Shown piece after piece: positions 8,639-17,880 of a stretch of DNA of 64,000 nt; position 1 is the first letter of the stretch, and every line of letters begins with the position of its first letter. Below the pieces are notes generated by a model, which saw only the letters and a program-made list of their open reading frames with translations, ran no database searches and was not told where the DNA came from. The position numbers were made by a program, and so were the translations under genes. Where the stretch lies: contig NZ_CP087710.1 of NCBI RefSeq assembly GCF_020991065.1, positions 248,001-312,000 of the forward strand. The letters are read 5' to 3'. This stretch comes from Nocardioides okcheonensis. Its GTDB lineage: Bacteria; Actinomycetota; Actinomycetes; Propionibacteriales; Nocardioidaceae.

Positions 8639-10335
8639 CCGGCGTGGCGGGCCGGCGGCGACGCCGGCCCCCGCACCTCGGCTGGGACTCGTGGGTCCTC
8701 CTCGCGGCACTCGCCGTGCAGGGGGGCGTCGCGCTGTGGCTGGGCGGCCGGGGCTGGTTCAGCGGCGACCTCCTCCACTACTACGTCGAGCGCGGCGGCG
8801 CGCCCGGCGGCACCGAGAGCCTGATGGCGCCGCACGCGTCGCACTGGCAGCTCACCCTGGTGCTGGTCTACCTGCTGCCGTTCAAGCTCGTCGGGCTCAC
8901 CGCCTACTGGCCCTACCTCGCCCTCACGGTGCTGGTGCACCTGGCCCTGGTCGTCGTGCTGCACCGGCTGCTGCGCCGCCTCGGCGCCGGCAGGGTGGCT
9001 GCGCTCGTCGCGGCGCTCGTCCTGCTGACCTACGGCGCAGGGTCCGAGGCGTTCATGGTCGAGGCACCGGTCGCCCTGACGTCGTCGGTGCTGCTCGGCG
9101 CGATCGCGATGCTCGTGCTCGTGCGCCGCGACGTCGACGGGCGCGCGTGCCTGGTGGCGGGCCTGCTGCTGCTCGTCGCGGTGACGATCTCCCTCGGCGG
9201 TGTGGTGGCCGCGGTGTGGGTCGGGGTCTTCGCGCTGTCGCGCGGATTCGTCGCCATGTTGCGGGTGGTCGCGGTCCCGGCGGTCGCCTTCCTCGCGTGG
9301 TACGCCGTGTGGGGCCGCGGATCCACCCGGATCCTGCTCAGCCGCGAGGAGGTCCTGCAGGTGCCCGGAGCGGCTGCCGCCCTGGTCGTGGCCCCCTTCG
9401 AGGACGTCTCCGGCGGCTGGGGCGCGGGCCCCGCACTGATGCTTGGCGTCGTCATGGCGATCGTCGTCACGGCAAGGCGCCGCCCGATCCTGGTCCAGGC
9501 GGCCGTCGCCGGCCTGGTGGCTGCGCTGTTCCACGCGGTGGTCAGCGCGGTCGCGCAGGTGCCGTACGGCATGGAGCAGGTGACGACCAGCCGCTACCGC
9601 TACGTCGTGCTGGCGCTCCTGCTCCCGGGGCTGGCGCTGCTCCTCGACGTCGCCGTCCGGGCGGCCGCACGGGTGGTGGACGCCCACGGCCGGCGACAGG
9701 CGTACGTGCTGGTCGGTGTTGTGGCGTGCCTCGGGGTAGTGCACGCGGCGCTCGGTCAGTACCGCGTAACCCAGCAGACGGAATACATCGGCGACATCAC
9801 CCGGTCCCGACTGGCTGGCACGATCCTCGCGTCGGAGGCAGGGGAGAAGCTGCTGAACGACGCCATCCGCGGCTCCTACATCAGCGGCGAGGACCTGGCC
9901 CGGCTGGCCGACCCCGCCCTGCGCTCGGAGCTCCCCGACCTCGACCCGTCCGAGCAGGACCGGCTCGAGGCCGAGAGCAACTACTACGTCACGGTCACCG
10001 GCGACGAGGTCGAGCTGGCCCCGCCGGCACGCCTGGACACCGACTCCTTCACGCCGGCGGTGACCGGGCGTGCGGGCTGCCGGACGTTCCAGGCGACGAA
10101 CGCGACGCCGACCCTGGTGCTCACCAGCTACCTCGGCGCCGGCTTCCGCTTCCGCGGACCAGCCGGCTCGGTGACCACCGTGCTCTCGCGTCCCGACGAG
10201 GACCTGACCTCGGACCCGGTGACGTGGAGGGCAGCGCCCGAGGAGTGGACCTACGTCGCGACGACCGCGCAGCTCGCCGACCTCGCCGTCACCTTCGACG
10301 CGGGCGGCACCTACACGTTCTGCTTCGTGTCCTGA
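8635..10335 (+). CDS. Polytopic membrane protein of the glycan cluster (566 aa)
   Basis: The GTG at 8635 overlaps the TGA of the oxygenase gene (GTGA), so the two are translationally coupled. After an Arg-rich cytosolic start come a helix (WVLLAALAVQGGVALWLGG), an extracytoplasmic loop WFSGDLLHYYVERGG and HASHWQLTLVLVYLLPFKLVG, and about ten further helices to residue ~370. The C-terminal ~180 residues form a soluble domain (TRSRLAGTILASEAGEKLL ... TYTFCFVS). The D/H-containing loop after the first helix resembles GT-C glycosyltransferases, but no family signature is clear enough to assign activity. Its end overlaps the convergent acyltransferase by 25 nt. Confidence 0.65.
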   Translation: MTGVAGRRRRRPPHLGWDSWVLLAALAVQGGVALWLGGRGWFSGDLLHYYVERGGAPGGTESLMAPHASHWQLTLVLVYLLPFKLVGLTAYWPYLALTVLVHLALVVVLHRLLRRLGAGRVAALVAALVLLTYGAGSEAFMVEAPVALTSSVLLGAIAMLVLVRRDVDGRACLVAGLLLLVAVTISLGGVVAAVWVGVFALSRGFVAMLRVVAVPAVAFLAWYAVWGRGSTRILLSREEVLQVPGAAAALVVAPFEDVSGGWGAGPALMLGVVMAIVVTARRRPILVQAAVAGLVAALFHAVVSAVAQVPYGMEQVTTSRYRYVVLALLLPGLALLLDVAVRAAARVVDAHGRRQAYVLVGVVACLGVVHAALGQYRVTQQTEYIGDITRSRLAGTILASEAGEKLLNDAIRGSYISGEDLARLADPALRSELPDLDPSEQDRLEAESNYYVTVTGDEVELAPPARLDTDSFTPAVTGRAGCRTFQATNATPTLVLTSYLGAGFRFRGPAGSVTTVLSRPDEDLTSDPVTWRAAPEEWTYVATTAQLADLAVTFDAGGTYTFCFVS

Positions 10336-11567
10336 GCCCCGTCCGCAGGTGCGGCGGCGACCGGCACCGAGAGGTCGTCGGCAGCCAGGTCGTCCCGGCG
10401 CGGGTCGGCGGCGGGGGCGACGGGGGTCCGTGGCCGCAGCCGCAGCCAGGCCGGGTGTCGCAGCAGGCGCGCGACGTGCCGCTCGAGCAGGTAGTGGGTG
10501 GCCACGCAGAGGGCGGCGGTCACGACCAGGGCGACCGCGGCCCGCGGCGGCCAGTCCCACGACCGGGTGCGCGCCTCGACGGCCGCGAAGGCCGGGTAGT
10601 GCCAGACGTAGATGACCAGTGAGTGCCGGCCCAGGAAGCTGAGCGCGGACAGCCGCGGCGTCGTCAGCACCCGCCCGCCGAGGGCGATCGACCCGAGCAG
10701 CACGGCGACGTCGAGCTCGAGGAGGGTGACGCCCCAGCCGAGGAAGCGGGCGTCGTCGGAGCAGTACCAGAAGAGCGGCACCAGCGCGACGAGCGCGGCG
10801 CCCCCGGTCCAGGTGAGCGCCCGTTGCGAGAACCGCCCGGGCGGGACGAAGGTGAGCACGACGCCCAGCAGCACCCCGACGACGACGGCGTCCATGCGAG
10901 CGGTGGTGCGGAGCAGGACGTTGATCACCGACTCGAGGTCGGCGACGTGCATGCGCCACCACGTGAGGAGCAGCAGGAGCCCGGTGAGGCTGGCCACCTG
11001 GGCGACCGGTCGCCGGCGCACGAAGTAGAGCAGCAGCGTGAGGGCGACGAAGGCCTGCATGTCGACCGAGAGGTACCAGAGGTGCCCGAGGTCCCAGCGG
11101 GAGTCGATCGCGTCGGTCTGGAGGTACCAGTTCCAGGTGTAGGTGAAGACGTGGAAGGTGGTGCTCGCGTTGGTGCTGCTGGAGTTGGGGTCGTCGACCA
11201 GTGCACCCGCGACGATCACCGCGGGCACCGCGACCAGCACGACCGGCGCCACGCGCAGGACGCGGCGCACGATCCCGACCGCGGGGTTCATGTTCGCCAG
11301 GCCGTGCGCGGCCAGCGAGCGGTGGACGAGGAAGCCGGTCGCGACGAAGAAGATGGTGACGGCGAAGTTGCCGCTGCGGAACACCGGCCGCACCCACGCG
11401 TGCGCGTCGATCCACTCGATCGGCCAGAGGATCCAGCCGTGGGAGAGGACGACGACGACGATCGCGAGGCCGCGCAGGCTGTCCATGGCGCGGAGCCGTT
11501 CGGAGCCCACCTCGCTCCGGGCTGCGGGGCGCGACGCCCGCGGCCGGGCACTCCTCACGATCGACAT
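10311..11567 (-). CDS. Acyltransferase family 3 membrane protein (418 aa)
   Basis: An integral membrane O-acyltransferase of the acyltransferase_3 (OafA/NodX) family, which transfers acetyl or other acyl groups to extracytoplasmic sugars. The N-terminal signature is RLRAMDSLRGLAIVVVVLSH, with His at the end of helix 1. FFVATGFLVHRSL and DLGHLWYLSVDMQAF (the WYLSVDMQ block) also match the family, and about ten helices follow. The C-terminal cytosolic tail is polar. TAGAGT ends 6 nt before the ATG at 11567, so a leaderless mRNA is likely. With the neighbouring glycosyltransferases it probably decorates the same surface polymer. Confidence 0.88.
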   Translation of the reverse strand: MSIVRSARPRASRPAARSEVGSERLRAMDSLRGLAIVVVVLSHGWILWPIEWIDAHAWVRPVFRSGNFAVTIFFVATGFLVHRSLAAHGLANMNPAVGIVRRVLRVAPVVLVAVPAVIVAGALVDDPNSSSTNASTTFHVFTYTWNWYLQTDAIDSRWDLGHLWYLSVDMQAFVALTLLLYFVRRRPVAQVASLTGLLLLLTWWRMHVADLESVINVLLRTTARMDAVVVGVLLGVVLTFVPPGRFSQRALTWTGGAALVALVPLFWYCSDDARFLGWGVTLLELDVAVLLGSIALGGRVLTTPRLSALSFLGRHSLVIYVWHYPAFAAVEARTRSWDWPPRAAVALVVTAALCVATHYLLERHVARLLRHPAWLRLRPRTPVAPAADPRRDDLAADDLSVPVAAAPADGAQDTKQNV

Positions 11568-11697
11568 GCGCGGACTCTAACCCCGCCGCGAGGGGTCGCG
11601 AGGAGTGTGCGAAAAAGTGCGTGTCAGATTGGCTACCGGGAAGTCACTTCGCTGCTAGAGTCGCCCAGACTTTGAGGCGACCGGGAGGAAAAACGCT

Positions 11698-12585
11698 ATG
11701 CGCAAGGGCTTCGGCATCGGTTTGTCGGTGCTGGGTGGATTCTTGGTCACCCTGGCCATCCTGGCCCAGTTCTGGGCCCCCGGGAGGCTGATGAAGACGC
11801 CGCTCGACACGGACAGCCTCACCCTGCTCGACGGGACCGCGGAGCTCTCCGACGGCAACGGTGGCACCACCGAGTTCCCGGTCAAGGCCTTCAGCGTCAC
11901 GCGCGCCGACTCCGAGCGCTCCGACTCCGACGTGATCGTCTTCCAGAACTCCAGCTGCCTGGTCAAGGACGAGGGCGGCATCGACGAGTGCGTCAGCGCC
12001 GACGACCCCGAGGAGCGCCTCGTCTCGGCGAGCACGGACAACTTCGCGACCGACCGCCGCACGGCGCTCGCCGTCGACGACCCGAAGTACCTCCCGCCGA
12101 GCGCCGAGGACAAGCAGGGCCTGATCAACAAGTGGCCCTTCGAGGCGGAGAAGAAGACCTACCAGTACTGGGACGGCTTCGCCGGCGAGGCGGTCGACGC
12201 CGTCTACGACCGCACGGAGGACGTCGACGGGCTCGAGACCTACGTCTACGCCATCGACGTCTCCGACGCCCCGATCGAGCTCAGCGACGGCGTGCAGGGC
12301 ACCTACTCGGTGCAGCGCGAGATCTGGATCGACCCCACCACCGGGGCGATCATCAACCAGTCCGAGCAGCAGCAGCGCATCGACTCCGACGGCAACCCGT
12401 TCCTCATCCTCGACTACGGCTTCACCGAGGACCAGATCGCGGGCAACGCCGACGACGCCAAGTCCAACGCCAGCGCGCTGGACCTGGTCACCAAGACCGT
12501 CCCGCTGATCGGCTGGATCGTCGGCATCCCCGCGCTGCTGATCGGCATCGCGCTGCAGCTCATGCGTCGCCGCTCCGCCGCCTGA
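11698..12585 (+). CDS. DUF3068 (PorA-family-like) membrane-anchored protein (295 aa)
   Basis: The topology is one N-terminal helix (GIGLSVLGGFLVTLAILAQF), a large extracytoplasmic acidic domain, and one C-terminal helix (VPLIGWIVGIPALLIGIALQ) ending in RRRSAA. LMKTPLDTD near the N-terminus, YQYWDGFAGEAVD, VYAIDVSDAPIEL and REIWIDPTTGAIINQSEQQ match DUF3068, an actinobacterial family of unknown function once linked by annotation to corynebacterial PorA porin. A strong Shine-Dalgarno (GGGAGGAAAA) precedes the ATG by 6 nt, in contrast to its many leaderless neighbours. A TAGAGT box at 11656-11661 may be the -10 element. Placement after the glycan genes suggests a cell-envelope role. Confidence 0.85.
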   Translation: MRKGFGIGLSVLGGFLVTLAILAQFWAPGRLMKTPLDTDSLTLLDGTAELSDGNGGTTEFPVKAFSVTRADSERSDSDVIVFQNSSCLVKDEGGIDECVSADDPEERLVSASTDNFATDRRTALAVDDPKYLPPSAEDKQGLINKWPFEAEKKTYQYWDGFAGEAVDAVYDRTEDVDGLETYVYAIDVSDAPIELSDGVQGTYSVQREIWIDPTTGAIINQSEQQQRIDSDGNPFLILDYGFTEDQIAGNADDAKSNASALDLVTKTVPLIGWIVGIPALLIGIALQLMRRRSAA

Positions 12586-12623
12586 GCCCGCCGCACGGCC
12601 CCGAGAGGTAGCTCAGCCACCGC

Positions 12624-13601
12624 ATGCCTGACATCGCGACCGTCCACACCGACGACGTCCGGTGGTTCTCCGAGACGTTCGACCGCGCGGCCCGCAACAT
12701 GGAGTCGGCGGTGCTCGGCAAGCGGCACGTCGTCCGGCTCGCGCTGACCTGCCTGGTGTCGGGTGGGCACCTCCTCCTGGAGGACCTGCCCGGCACCGGC
12801 AAGACCATGCTGGCCCGCGCCCTGGCGAAGTCGCTGGACTGCTCGTTCGCGCGCATCCAGTTCACGCCGGACCTGCTGCCGTCGGACGTCACGGGCGTGA
12901 CCGTCTACGACCAGGCGCACGGGGAGTTCTCCTTCCACCCCGGTCCGATCTTCCACAGCGTGGTCCTCGCGGACGAGATCAACCGCGCCTCGCCGAAGAC
13001 GCAGTCGGCACTGCTGGAGGTGATGGAGGAGGGGCACGTCACCGTCGACGGCCGGACCCACGAGGTGCGCCGCCCGTTCATGGTGATCGCGACCCAGAAC
13101 CCGATCGAGCAGGCCGGCACCTACCAGCTGCCGGAGGCGCAGCTCGACCGGTTCCTGATGCGCACCAGCGTCGGCCACCCCGACGCTGAGTCCACGGAGA
13201 TGCTGCTGGCCGAGTCGCAGGTGCGCGACCGGGCCGCGGGGCTCGGACCGGTCATCAGCACGACCGAGATCCAGCAGATGTCGCAGCTCGCGGACATGGT
13301 CCACGTCGACCGGTCGCTCATCGCCTACGTCCGGCGCCTCGCCGAGGCGTCGCGTGAGCTCCCCGACGTCCGCATCGGGCTGTCCACCCGCGGCGCGCTC
13401 GCGTGGGTCCGCACCGCCAAGGCGTGGGCGCTCGCCGAGGGACGCGGACACGTCGTGCCCGAGGACGTCGCCACCCTGGCCCACCCGGTGCTGGTGCACC
13501 GCCTGCTCATGTCGTCGGGCGCCGCGTTCGGCGGCCTGACCCCGGACCAGGTCATCGACGACCTGCTCGCGCAGGTCCCGGTGCCCCGCAGCGGCGCGTG
13601 A
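12624..13601 (+). CDS. MoxR-type AAA+ ATPase (325 aa)
   Basis: A cytosolic AAA+ chaperone-like ATPase. Walker A is LPGTGKT (K60), Walker B VVLADEIN (D117-E118), sensor 1 IATQNPIEQAGTYQLPEAQLDRF, and the C-terminal lid contains STRGALAWVRTAKAWA. MoxR proteins act with DUF58 (VWA-like) partners in maturing or regulating envelope complexes. Here the next gene is DUF58, starting inside this stop codon (GTGA overlap), followed by a transglutaminase-like membrane protein with the same coupling: the classic three-gene arrangement. The start codon ATG 12624 has no close Shine-Dalgarno. Confidence 0.93.
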   Translation: MPDIATVHTDDVRWFSETFDRAARNMESAVLGKRHVVRLALTCLVSGGHLLLEDLPGTGKTMLARALAKSLDCSFARIQFTPDLLPSDVTGVTVYDQAHGEFSFHPGPIFHSVVLADEINRASPKTQSALLEVMEEGHVTVDGRTHEVRRPFMVIATQNPIEQAGTYQLPEAQLDRFLMRTSVGHPDAESTEMLLAESQVRDRAAGLGPVISTTEIQQMSQLADMVHVDRSLIAYVRRLAEASRELPDVRIGLSTRGALAWVRTAKAWALAEGRGHVVPEDVATLAHPVLVHRLLMSSGAAFGGLTPDQVIDDLLAQVPVPRSGA

Positions 13602-14809
13602 GCCGACGCAGCCCGGTCCGCCCCGGCGGCCGGCTCGCCCCGCTGGTGGCCTCCGCGCGGAGGTGGCCGCGGCTGGTGACGCCGCTCGGCCGGGGCGTCC
13701 TCCTGACGGGGGTGCTCACCCTCACCGTCGCCGTCGCCCTCAACTGGCAGGAGTTCGTGCAGCTCGGGGTCGCGGCGATCGCCCTGGTGGGCGTCGGGCT
13801 GGCCTGGCAGGCACTGCCCGGTGCGCCGTCCACGTCCCTCGTCCTGCGCCCGAGCCGGCTGGTCGAGGGCGGAGCGACGGCGAGCGCCGAGCTGCGCGTC
13901 CACGCAGGAGCGGTGCCGATGCTGTTCCCGAAGGTCGTCGTGCCGGTCGGTCCGCGCGAGGTCGCGGTGCGGCTCCCGTTCCTCGGGCCCTACGCCGAGC
14001 ACACCGCGTCCGTCGCGCTGCCCGCCCTGCCGCGAGGGGTGCACGCCGTCGGCCCGGTCGCGCACGAGAAGGCCGACCCGGTCGGGCTGGTGAGCCGGCG
14101 GGTGTCGTCCGGCACCCCGACCGAGCTGTTCGTCGCTCCCCGCGTGGTCGAGCTCTCGGTGTTCGCCGGTGGCCTCACCAACGACCTGGACGGCGCGACC
14201 AGCCAGCAGCTGTCGATGAGCGACCTGGCGTTCCACGCCCTGCGGGAGTACGCACCCGGTGACGACCTGCGCCACGTCCACTGGCGCAGCTCGGCCAAGG
14301 CCGGCGAGCTGCTGGTGCGCCAGTACCACGAGACCAGGCGCGGTCACGTGACCATCCTCCTCGACGACTGCGCCGGGTCCTACCGGCGGCTGCGCGACTT
14401 CGAGCTGGCGGTGTCGGTGGCGGCCTCGGTCGCGCTGCGCGCCGTGCGTGACGACTTCGACACCTACCTGCGGTGCGGGCCGCACGTCGCCCGCGGGCGG
14501 AGCGCGGCCGAGATGACCGACGCGAGCTGCCGTTTCGTCACCGCGCGCGACGACCGCTACCTCCCGCTGGCCGCGGAGGCGGCGGGCGCGGTCAGCGGCA
14601 CCGGCCTGGTGGTCCAGGTGACCGGGGCCGCGCGCACCGTCGCCGACCTGCACGCCGCCGCGGGCCGGTTCGGCCAGGGCGTCGACTGGCTGGTGGTCCG
14701 CGCCGACAGCGAGGGCCGGGCGGCGACCGACGACGCGGCGGGCGTGCACCAGGTCGTCGTGCCCGAGCTCGCGTTGCTGCCGGAGCTGATGGCGAGGGGA
14801 CGACGATGA
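13598..14809 (+). CDS. DUF58 family membrane protein (403 aa)
   Basis: The GTG at 13598 overlaps the moxR stop; upstream in-frame codons lie inside moxR and are rejected. Two N-terminal helices (GRGVLLTGVLTLTVAVALNW and LGVAAIALVGVGLAWQAL) lead to an immunoglobulin-like segment. The diagnostic DUF58 motif is DDLRHVHWRSSAKAGELLVR, followed by a VWA-like fold with the degenerate metal site ILLDDCAGSYRRLRDFELAVS. Such proteins are membrane-tethered partners of MoxR ATPases; the client is unknown. The end overlaps the next start as ATGA. Confidence 0.92.
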   Translation: MSRRSPVRPGGRLAPLVASARRWPRLVTPLGRGVLLTGVLTLTVAVALNWQEFVQLGVAAIALVGVGLAWQALPGAPSTSLVLRPSRLVEGGATASAELRVHAGAVPMLFPKVVVPVGPREVAVRLPFLGPYAEHTASVALPALPRGVHAVGPVAHEKADPVGLVSRRVSSGTPTELFVAPRVVELSVFAGGLTNDLDGATSQQLSMSDLAFHALREYAPGDDLRHVHWRSSAKAGELLVRQYHETRRGHVTILLDDCAGSYRRLRDFELAVSVAASVALRAVRDDFDTYLRCGPHVARGRSAAEMTDASCRFVTARDDRYLPLAAEAAGAVSGTGLVVQVTGAARTVADLHAAAGRFGQGVDWLVVRADSEGRAATDDAAGVHQVVVPELALLPELMARGRR

Positions 14810-17040
14810 CCTCGGGGCCGCAGGACGGACGCTCGACCGTCGTCGACGCGCTCGTCGTCGTCGGCGCGATGGCGCTGGTGCTGACCCTCCTCGACGAGAG
14901 CTTCTGGTCGCGCGCCTACCTCGTGGCCGGGCTGGTGCCGGTGGTGTTCCTCCTCGTCCTGGCCTGGACGCTGCGGCGGTCCGCGGACGGCGTGTGGCTC
15001 TACGCGCTCGTCGCCGTCCTCGCCTACGCGCCACTCGGCGCCCTGGCGGCCCTGCGGCGTCCCGGGCCGTGGGTCGTGCCGACGGTCGACACGATGAGCC
15101 GGGTGCTGGGGGACACGTGGTCGGCCCCGCGCCTGTTCGTCAGCACGCTCCCTCCCGTGGAGGCCTCCGGCAGCGTGATGCTGCTGCCCTACGCGATCGG
15201 CTTCTTCACCGCGCTCCCGGCCGCCTGGCTGGCGGTCGCCACCCGGCGTCCGCTCGCCCCCGTGGTCGCCGTGCTGGGCGGGCTGGCGGCCACGATCCCG
15301 ATGGCCGTGCTGGTGCCCGACCACTACGTTCTGCGCGGCATCGTGCTCACGGTGGTGCTGCTCACCTGGGCCGCGGCACGCAGCCGTCGCCTCGAGGCCG
15401 TCGTCGGGTCGGTGCGGTCCGGGCTGGTGGGCACGCTGGTCGCGGTGGTCGTGGTGGCCTCGGTGTCGGGGCTGGTGGGGCTGCTGACGCCGGACGACGA
15501 CCAGACCGACCGGACCCGTCTCGACCCCGCGGGCGAGGGTGTCGCGGCGCGCACGCTCGACTCGCTGGTCGCGCCCTCGGCGGGACGGGCGCCGCTGCTC
15601 AGGGTGAGCGGGCTGCCCGACGGCGCGCGGGTGCGGTTCGGCGCGCTCGACGCCTACACGCCCGGTGCGTGGGTGGCGGCCGACGAGTCGCCGGGAGCCG
15701 GTCCGTCCGGCACCTTCCGCCGGATCTCGCCGCAGGTCGACCCGCTGCACGACGGCGAGGAGGTCGAGGTCCGGGTGCGGGTCCGGCCGGCCTACACGAG
15801 CGACTGGCTGCCGACGTTCGGTGAGCTCACCACGATCCGCCTCGAGTCGACCGACGGGCGCACCCAGCTCGCGGACGTCCGCTACAACCAGGCCTCCTCC
15901 AGCGCCCTGGTGGTCGGCGGGGTGAACCCGCGCGACGACTACACCTTCACGGCCGTCGCGCCGCCGACCGGGTTCGGCGCCGGCGACGCGACCATGGAGC
16001 CCACCGACGACCAGCGCCAGCCCGAGGGCGCGTTCCTCGACCAGTTCCTCGAGCCGTTCGACCGCGCCGACCTGACGCCGTTGCGTCGCGTCCTGCTGGT
16101 GGCGCGCTACCTCCGGCTCAACGGCGAGGTCCGGCTCAGCGGGACCTCCTCGCAGTCACCCGTCGACCTCGGCCTGCGGCTGATGGGCGCCAGGCACATC
16201 GTGGCGACACCCTTCCAGTACTCCGCGGTGACGGCCCTCGCCGCCGCGCGGCTCGGTGTCCCGGCCCGCGTGGTGGTCGGGGCCGCACCCGGCCGCGGCG
16301 GCACGGTCCTGCAGTCCGACGTCGAGTCGTGGGTCGAGCTCCAGTTCGCCGACGGCACGTGGCGCACCCTCGACCCGAGCCGCTACACCGGCGTGCACCC
16401 CTACACCGAGGACGACAGCGACGAGGTCGTCGAGGCGGGTGAGTGGGTCACCCGCGAGCTCGACGTCGACGACTCCGAGATCAAGATCCCCAAGGGTGCC
16501 GACATCGACCTGCCGCCCGACGCGGTCATCGAGGAGCAGCACGGACCGTGGTGGGTCGTCGGTGTCGCGGCGGCCGTGCTGGCGGGTGCGGTGCTGCTGC
16601 TGTGGGCCTCCGTCCCGGTGGTGAAGGCGGTGCGGCGGCGCCGGCGGCGGGGGTCCGACCCGACGGCGCTCCACGTCGATGCCTGGCAGGAGGTGCTGGA
16701 CACGGCGCGTGACCTGGGCCGACCGGTGCCGGAGGGCTGGAGCCGGGTGGCGCAGGCCCGGGCGCTCGGGGTGGACGTCGAGCTCGCGCGGCGCGCCGAT
16801 GCGGTCGTCTTCGCACCCGTCGCCGCGGCACCGGGGGACGGCGCCCGGTTCTGGGAGGACTGCGCGGCGCTGCGGCGCGGCCTGCTCGACCGCGAGGGCC
16901 GGCGACGGCGTACGTGGTCCCACCTGAACCCGTCCTCCCTGCTCGCCGGTCGGGCCAGGCGCCGGGCACCGCGGGGGTCAGCGGGCGAGGTGCGCCACGA
17001 AGATCGCGGTGCCGGGCGTCAGCCGGCCGCGCACCTGTGA
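14806..17040 (+). CDS. TgpA/transglutaminase-like membrane protein lacking the catalytic Cys and His (744 aa)
   Basis: About six N-terminal helices, a long extracytoplasmic region, one helix at ~581-605, and a cytosolic Arg-rich C-terminal part: the TgpA/DUF3488-transglutaminase layout. The fold is recognised by [17 protein letters not shown] and [21 protein letters not shown]. Aligning to the usual pattern (C-E-Q-F ... L-A-R-x-L-G-I-P-A-R ... H-A-W-V-E-V ... F-D-P), the nucleophile position is P469 and the His position is E507; only D523 is kept. It therefore looks like a pseudo-enzyme, perhaps a scaffold in the MoxR-DUF58 complex. The last ~20 codons overlap the convergent methyltransferase by 63 nt and may be a read-on after loss of an earlier stop. 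Confidence 0.85.
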   Translation: MTSGPQDGRSTVVDALVVVGAMALVLTLLDESFWSRAYLVAGLVPVVFLLVLAWTLRRSADGVWLYALVAVLAYAPLGALAALRRPGPWVVPTVDTMSRVLGDTWSAPRLFVSTLPPVEASGSVMLLPYAIGFFTALPAAWLAVATRRPLAPVVAVLGGLAATIPMAVLVPDHYVLRGIVLTVVLLTWAAARSRRLEAVVGSVRSGLVGTLVAVVVVASVSGLVGLLTPDDDQTDRTRLDPAGEGVAARTLDSLVAPSAGRAPLLRVSGLPDGARVRFGALDAYTPGAWVAADESPGAGPSGTFRRISPQVDPLHDGEEVEVRVRVRPAYTSDWLPTFGELTTIRLESTDGRTQLADVRYNQASSSALVVGGVNPRDDYTFTAVAPPTGFGAGDATMEPTDDQRQPEGAFLDQFLEPFDRADLTPLRRVLLVARYLRLNGEVRLSGTSSQSPVDLGLRLMGARHIVATPFQYSAVTALAAARLGVPARVVVGAAPGRGGTVLQSDVESWVELQFADGTWRTLDPSRYTGVHPYTEDDSDEVVEAGEWVTRELDVDDSEIKIPKGADIDLPPDAVIEEQHGPWWVVGVAAAVLAGAVLLLWASVPVVKAVRRRRRRGSDPTALHVDAWQEVLDTARDLGRPVPEGWSRVAQARALGVDVELARRADAVVFAPVAAAPGDGARFWEDCAALRRGLLDREGRRRRTWSHLNPSSLLAGRARRRAPRGSAGEVRHEDRGAGRQPAAHL

Positions 17041-17796
17041 CCAGCCGCCCCACACCCGGTCGTGCCCCTCGGGCCACTCGGGCTCGACGAGGTCGGCCAG
17101 GGTGAAGCGGTGGCCGGCGAGCAGCCGGACCCAGTCGCCCAGCGTCCGGTGGTGCTCGACGTAGGACACCACCCCGGAAGCGTCGTCGATCTCGACGTAG
17201 GGCGTGCGGTCCCAGTAGGACTGCGTGGCGGTGAGGCCGGCCGGGCCCGGGTCGTCGGGGAACATCCAGCGGGTGGGGTGGGTGATCGAGAAGGCGAACC
17301 GGCCGCCCGGACGCAGCACGCGGGCGACCTCGCCCAGCGCGTCGTCGATGTCGCTGACGAACTGGAGCGCGCCGAAGGAGCAGAAGACGACGTCGAACGA
17401 GCCGTCGGCGAAGGGCAGGGCGGTCGCGGTGCCCCGCACCGAGGGGACGGCCGTCCCGGTCTCCTCGTCGAGTCGCAGCGAGTGCTGGAGCTGGCGGTGG
17501 GAGAGGTCGAGGCCGTACGCGCGACCGCCGCGGGTGCGGACCCAGCGGGAGCACTGCCCGGCACCGCTGCCCACCTCGAGCACGTCGCGGTCGGCGACGT
17601 CGCCGAGGATGCCGAGCTCGTCCTCGGTGTGCCCCTCCGGTCCCCAGACGAAGCCGGCGTCGCCGAGGAACGCCCCGTGGGTGGCCTGGTACTCGTCGGC
17701 GTAGCGGTCCCAGTCGGGCCCGTTGGCCAGCCGTGACTCGCGCTCGGTGACCGGTCGCCTCTCGACCCGCACGGACTGCGGCAGGTGGTCCTCCAC
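16978..17796 (-). CDS. Class I SAM-dependent methyltransferase (Methyltransf_11 type, 272 aa)
   Basis: Motif I is [15 protein letters not shown]; motif II/III are [23 protein letters not shown] and [18 protein letters not shown], typical of Methyltransf_11 small-molecule methyltransferases. [20 protein letters not shown] at the start and [16 protein letters not shown] in the middle match actinobacterial homologues whose substrates are unknown. GTG 17796 is chosen because TACGCT ends 7 nt before it (leaderless pattern) and because a strong terminator hairpin covers the alternative start at 17835. It converges on, and overlaps, the transglutaminase-like gene. Confidence 0.85.
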   Translation of the reverse strand: MEDHLPQSVRVERRPVTERESRLANGPDWDRYADEYQATHGAFLGDAGFVWGPEGHTEDELGILGDVADRDVLEVGSGAGQCSRWVRTRGGRAYGLDLSHRQLQHSLRLDEETGTAVPSVRGTATALPFADGSFDVVFCSFGALQFVSDIDDALGEVARVLRPGGRFAFSITHPTRWMFPDDPGPAGLTATQSYWDRTPYVEIDDASGVVSYVEHHRTLGDWVRLLAGHRFTLADLVEPEWPEGHDRVWGGWSQVRGRLTPGTAIFVAHLAR

Positions 17797-17825
17797 GTCG
17801 ACGAGCGTAGCCACCGGCGCAGGGC

Positions 17826-17862
17826 GGTGGGGCACCGGGCGACGAGCGCCCGGTGCCCCACC
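17826..17862 (-). terminator. Intrinsic terminator hairpin after the Ig/TSP3 gene
   Basis: Perfect 16-bp arms (GGTGGGGCACCGGGCG / CGCCCGGTGCCCCACC) with a 5-nt loop, 18 nt past the stop of the minus-strand gene ending at 17881. There is no T tract, as is usual for high-GC actinobacterial terminators. It separates that gene from the downstream methyltransferase. Confidence 0.8.
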
Positions 17863-17880
17863 TCTCTTCCAGGGGGTCGG

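Noticed and set aside
17797..17835. Longer N-terminus for the methyltransferase starting at 17835
   Set aside because: That start lies inside the terminator hairpin of the upstream gene; GTG 17796 has a -10 box at the leaderless distance.
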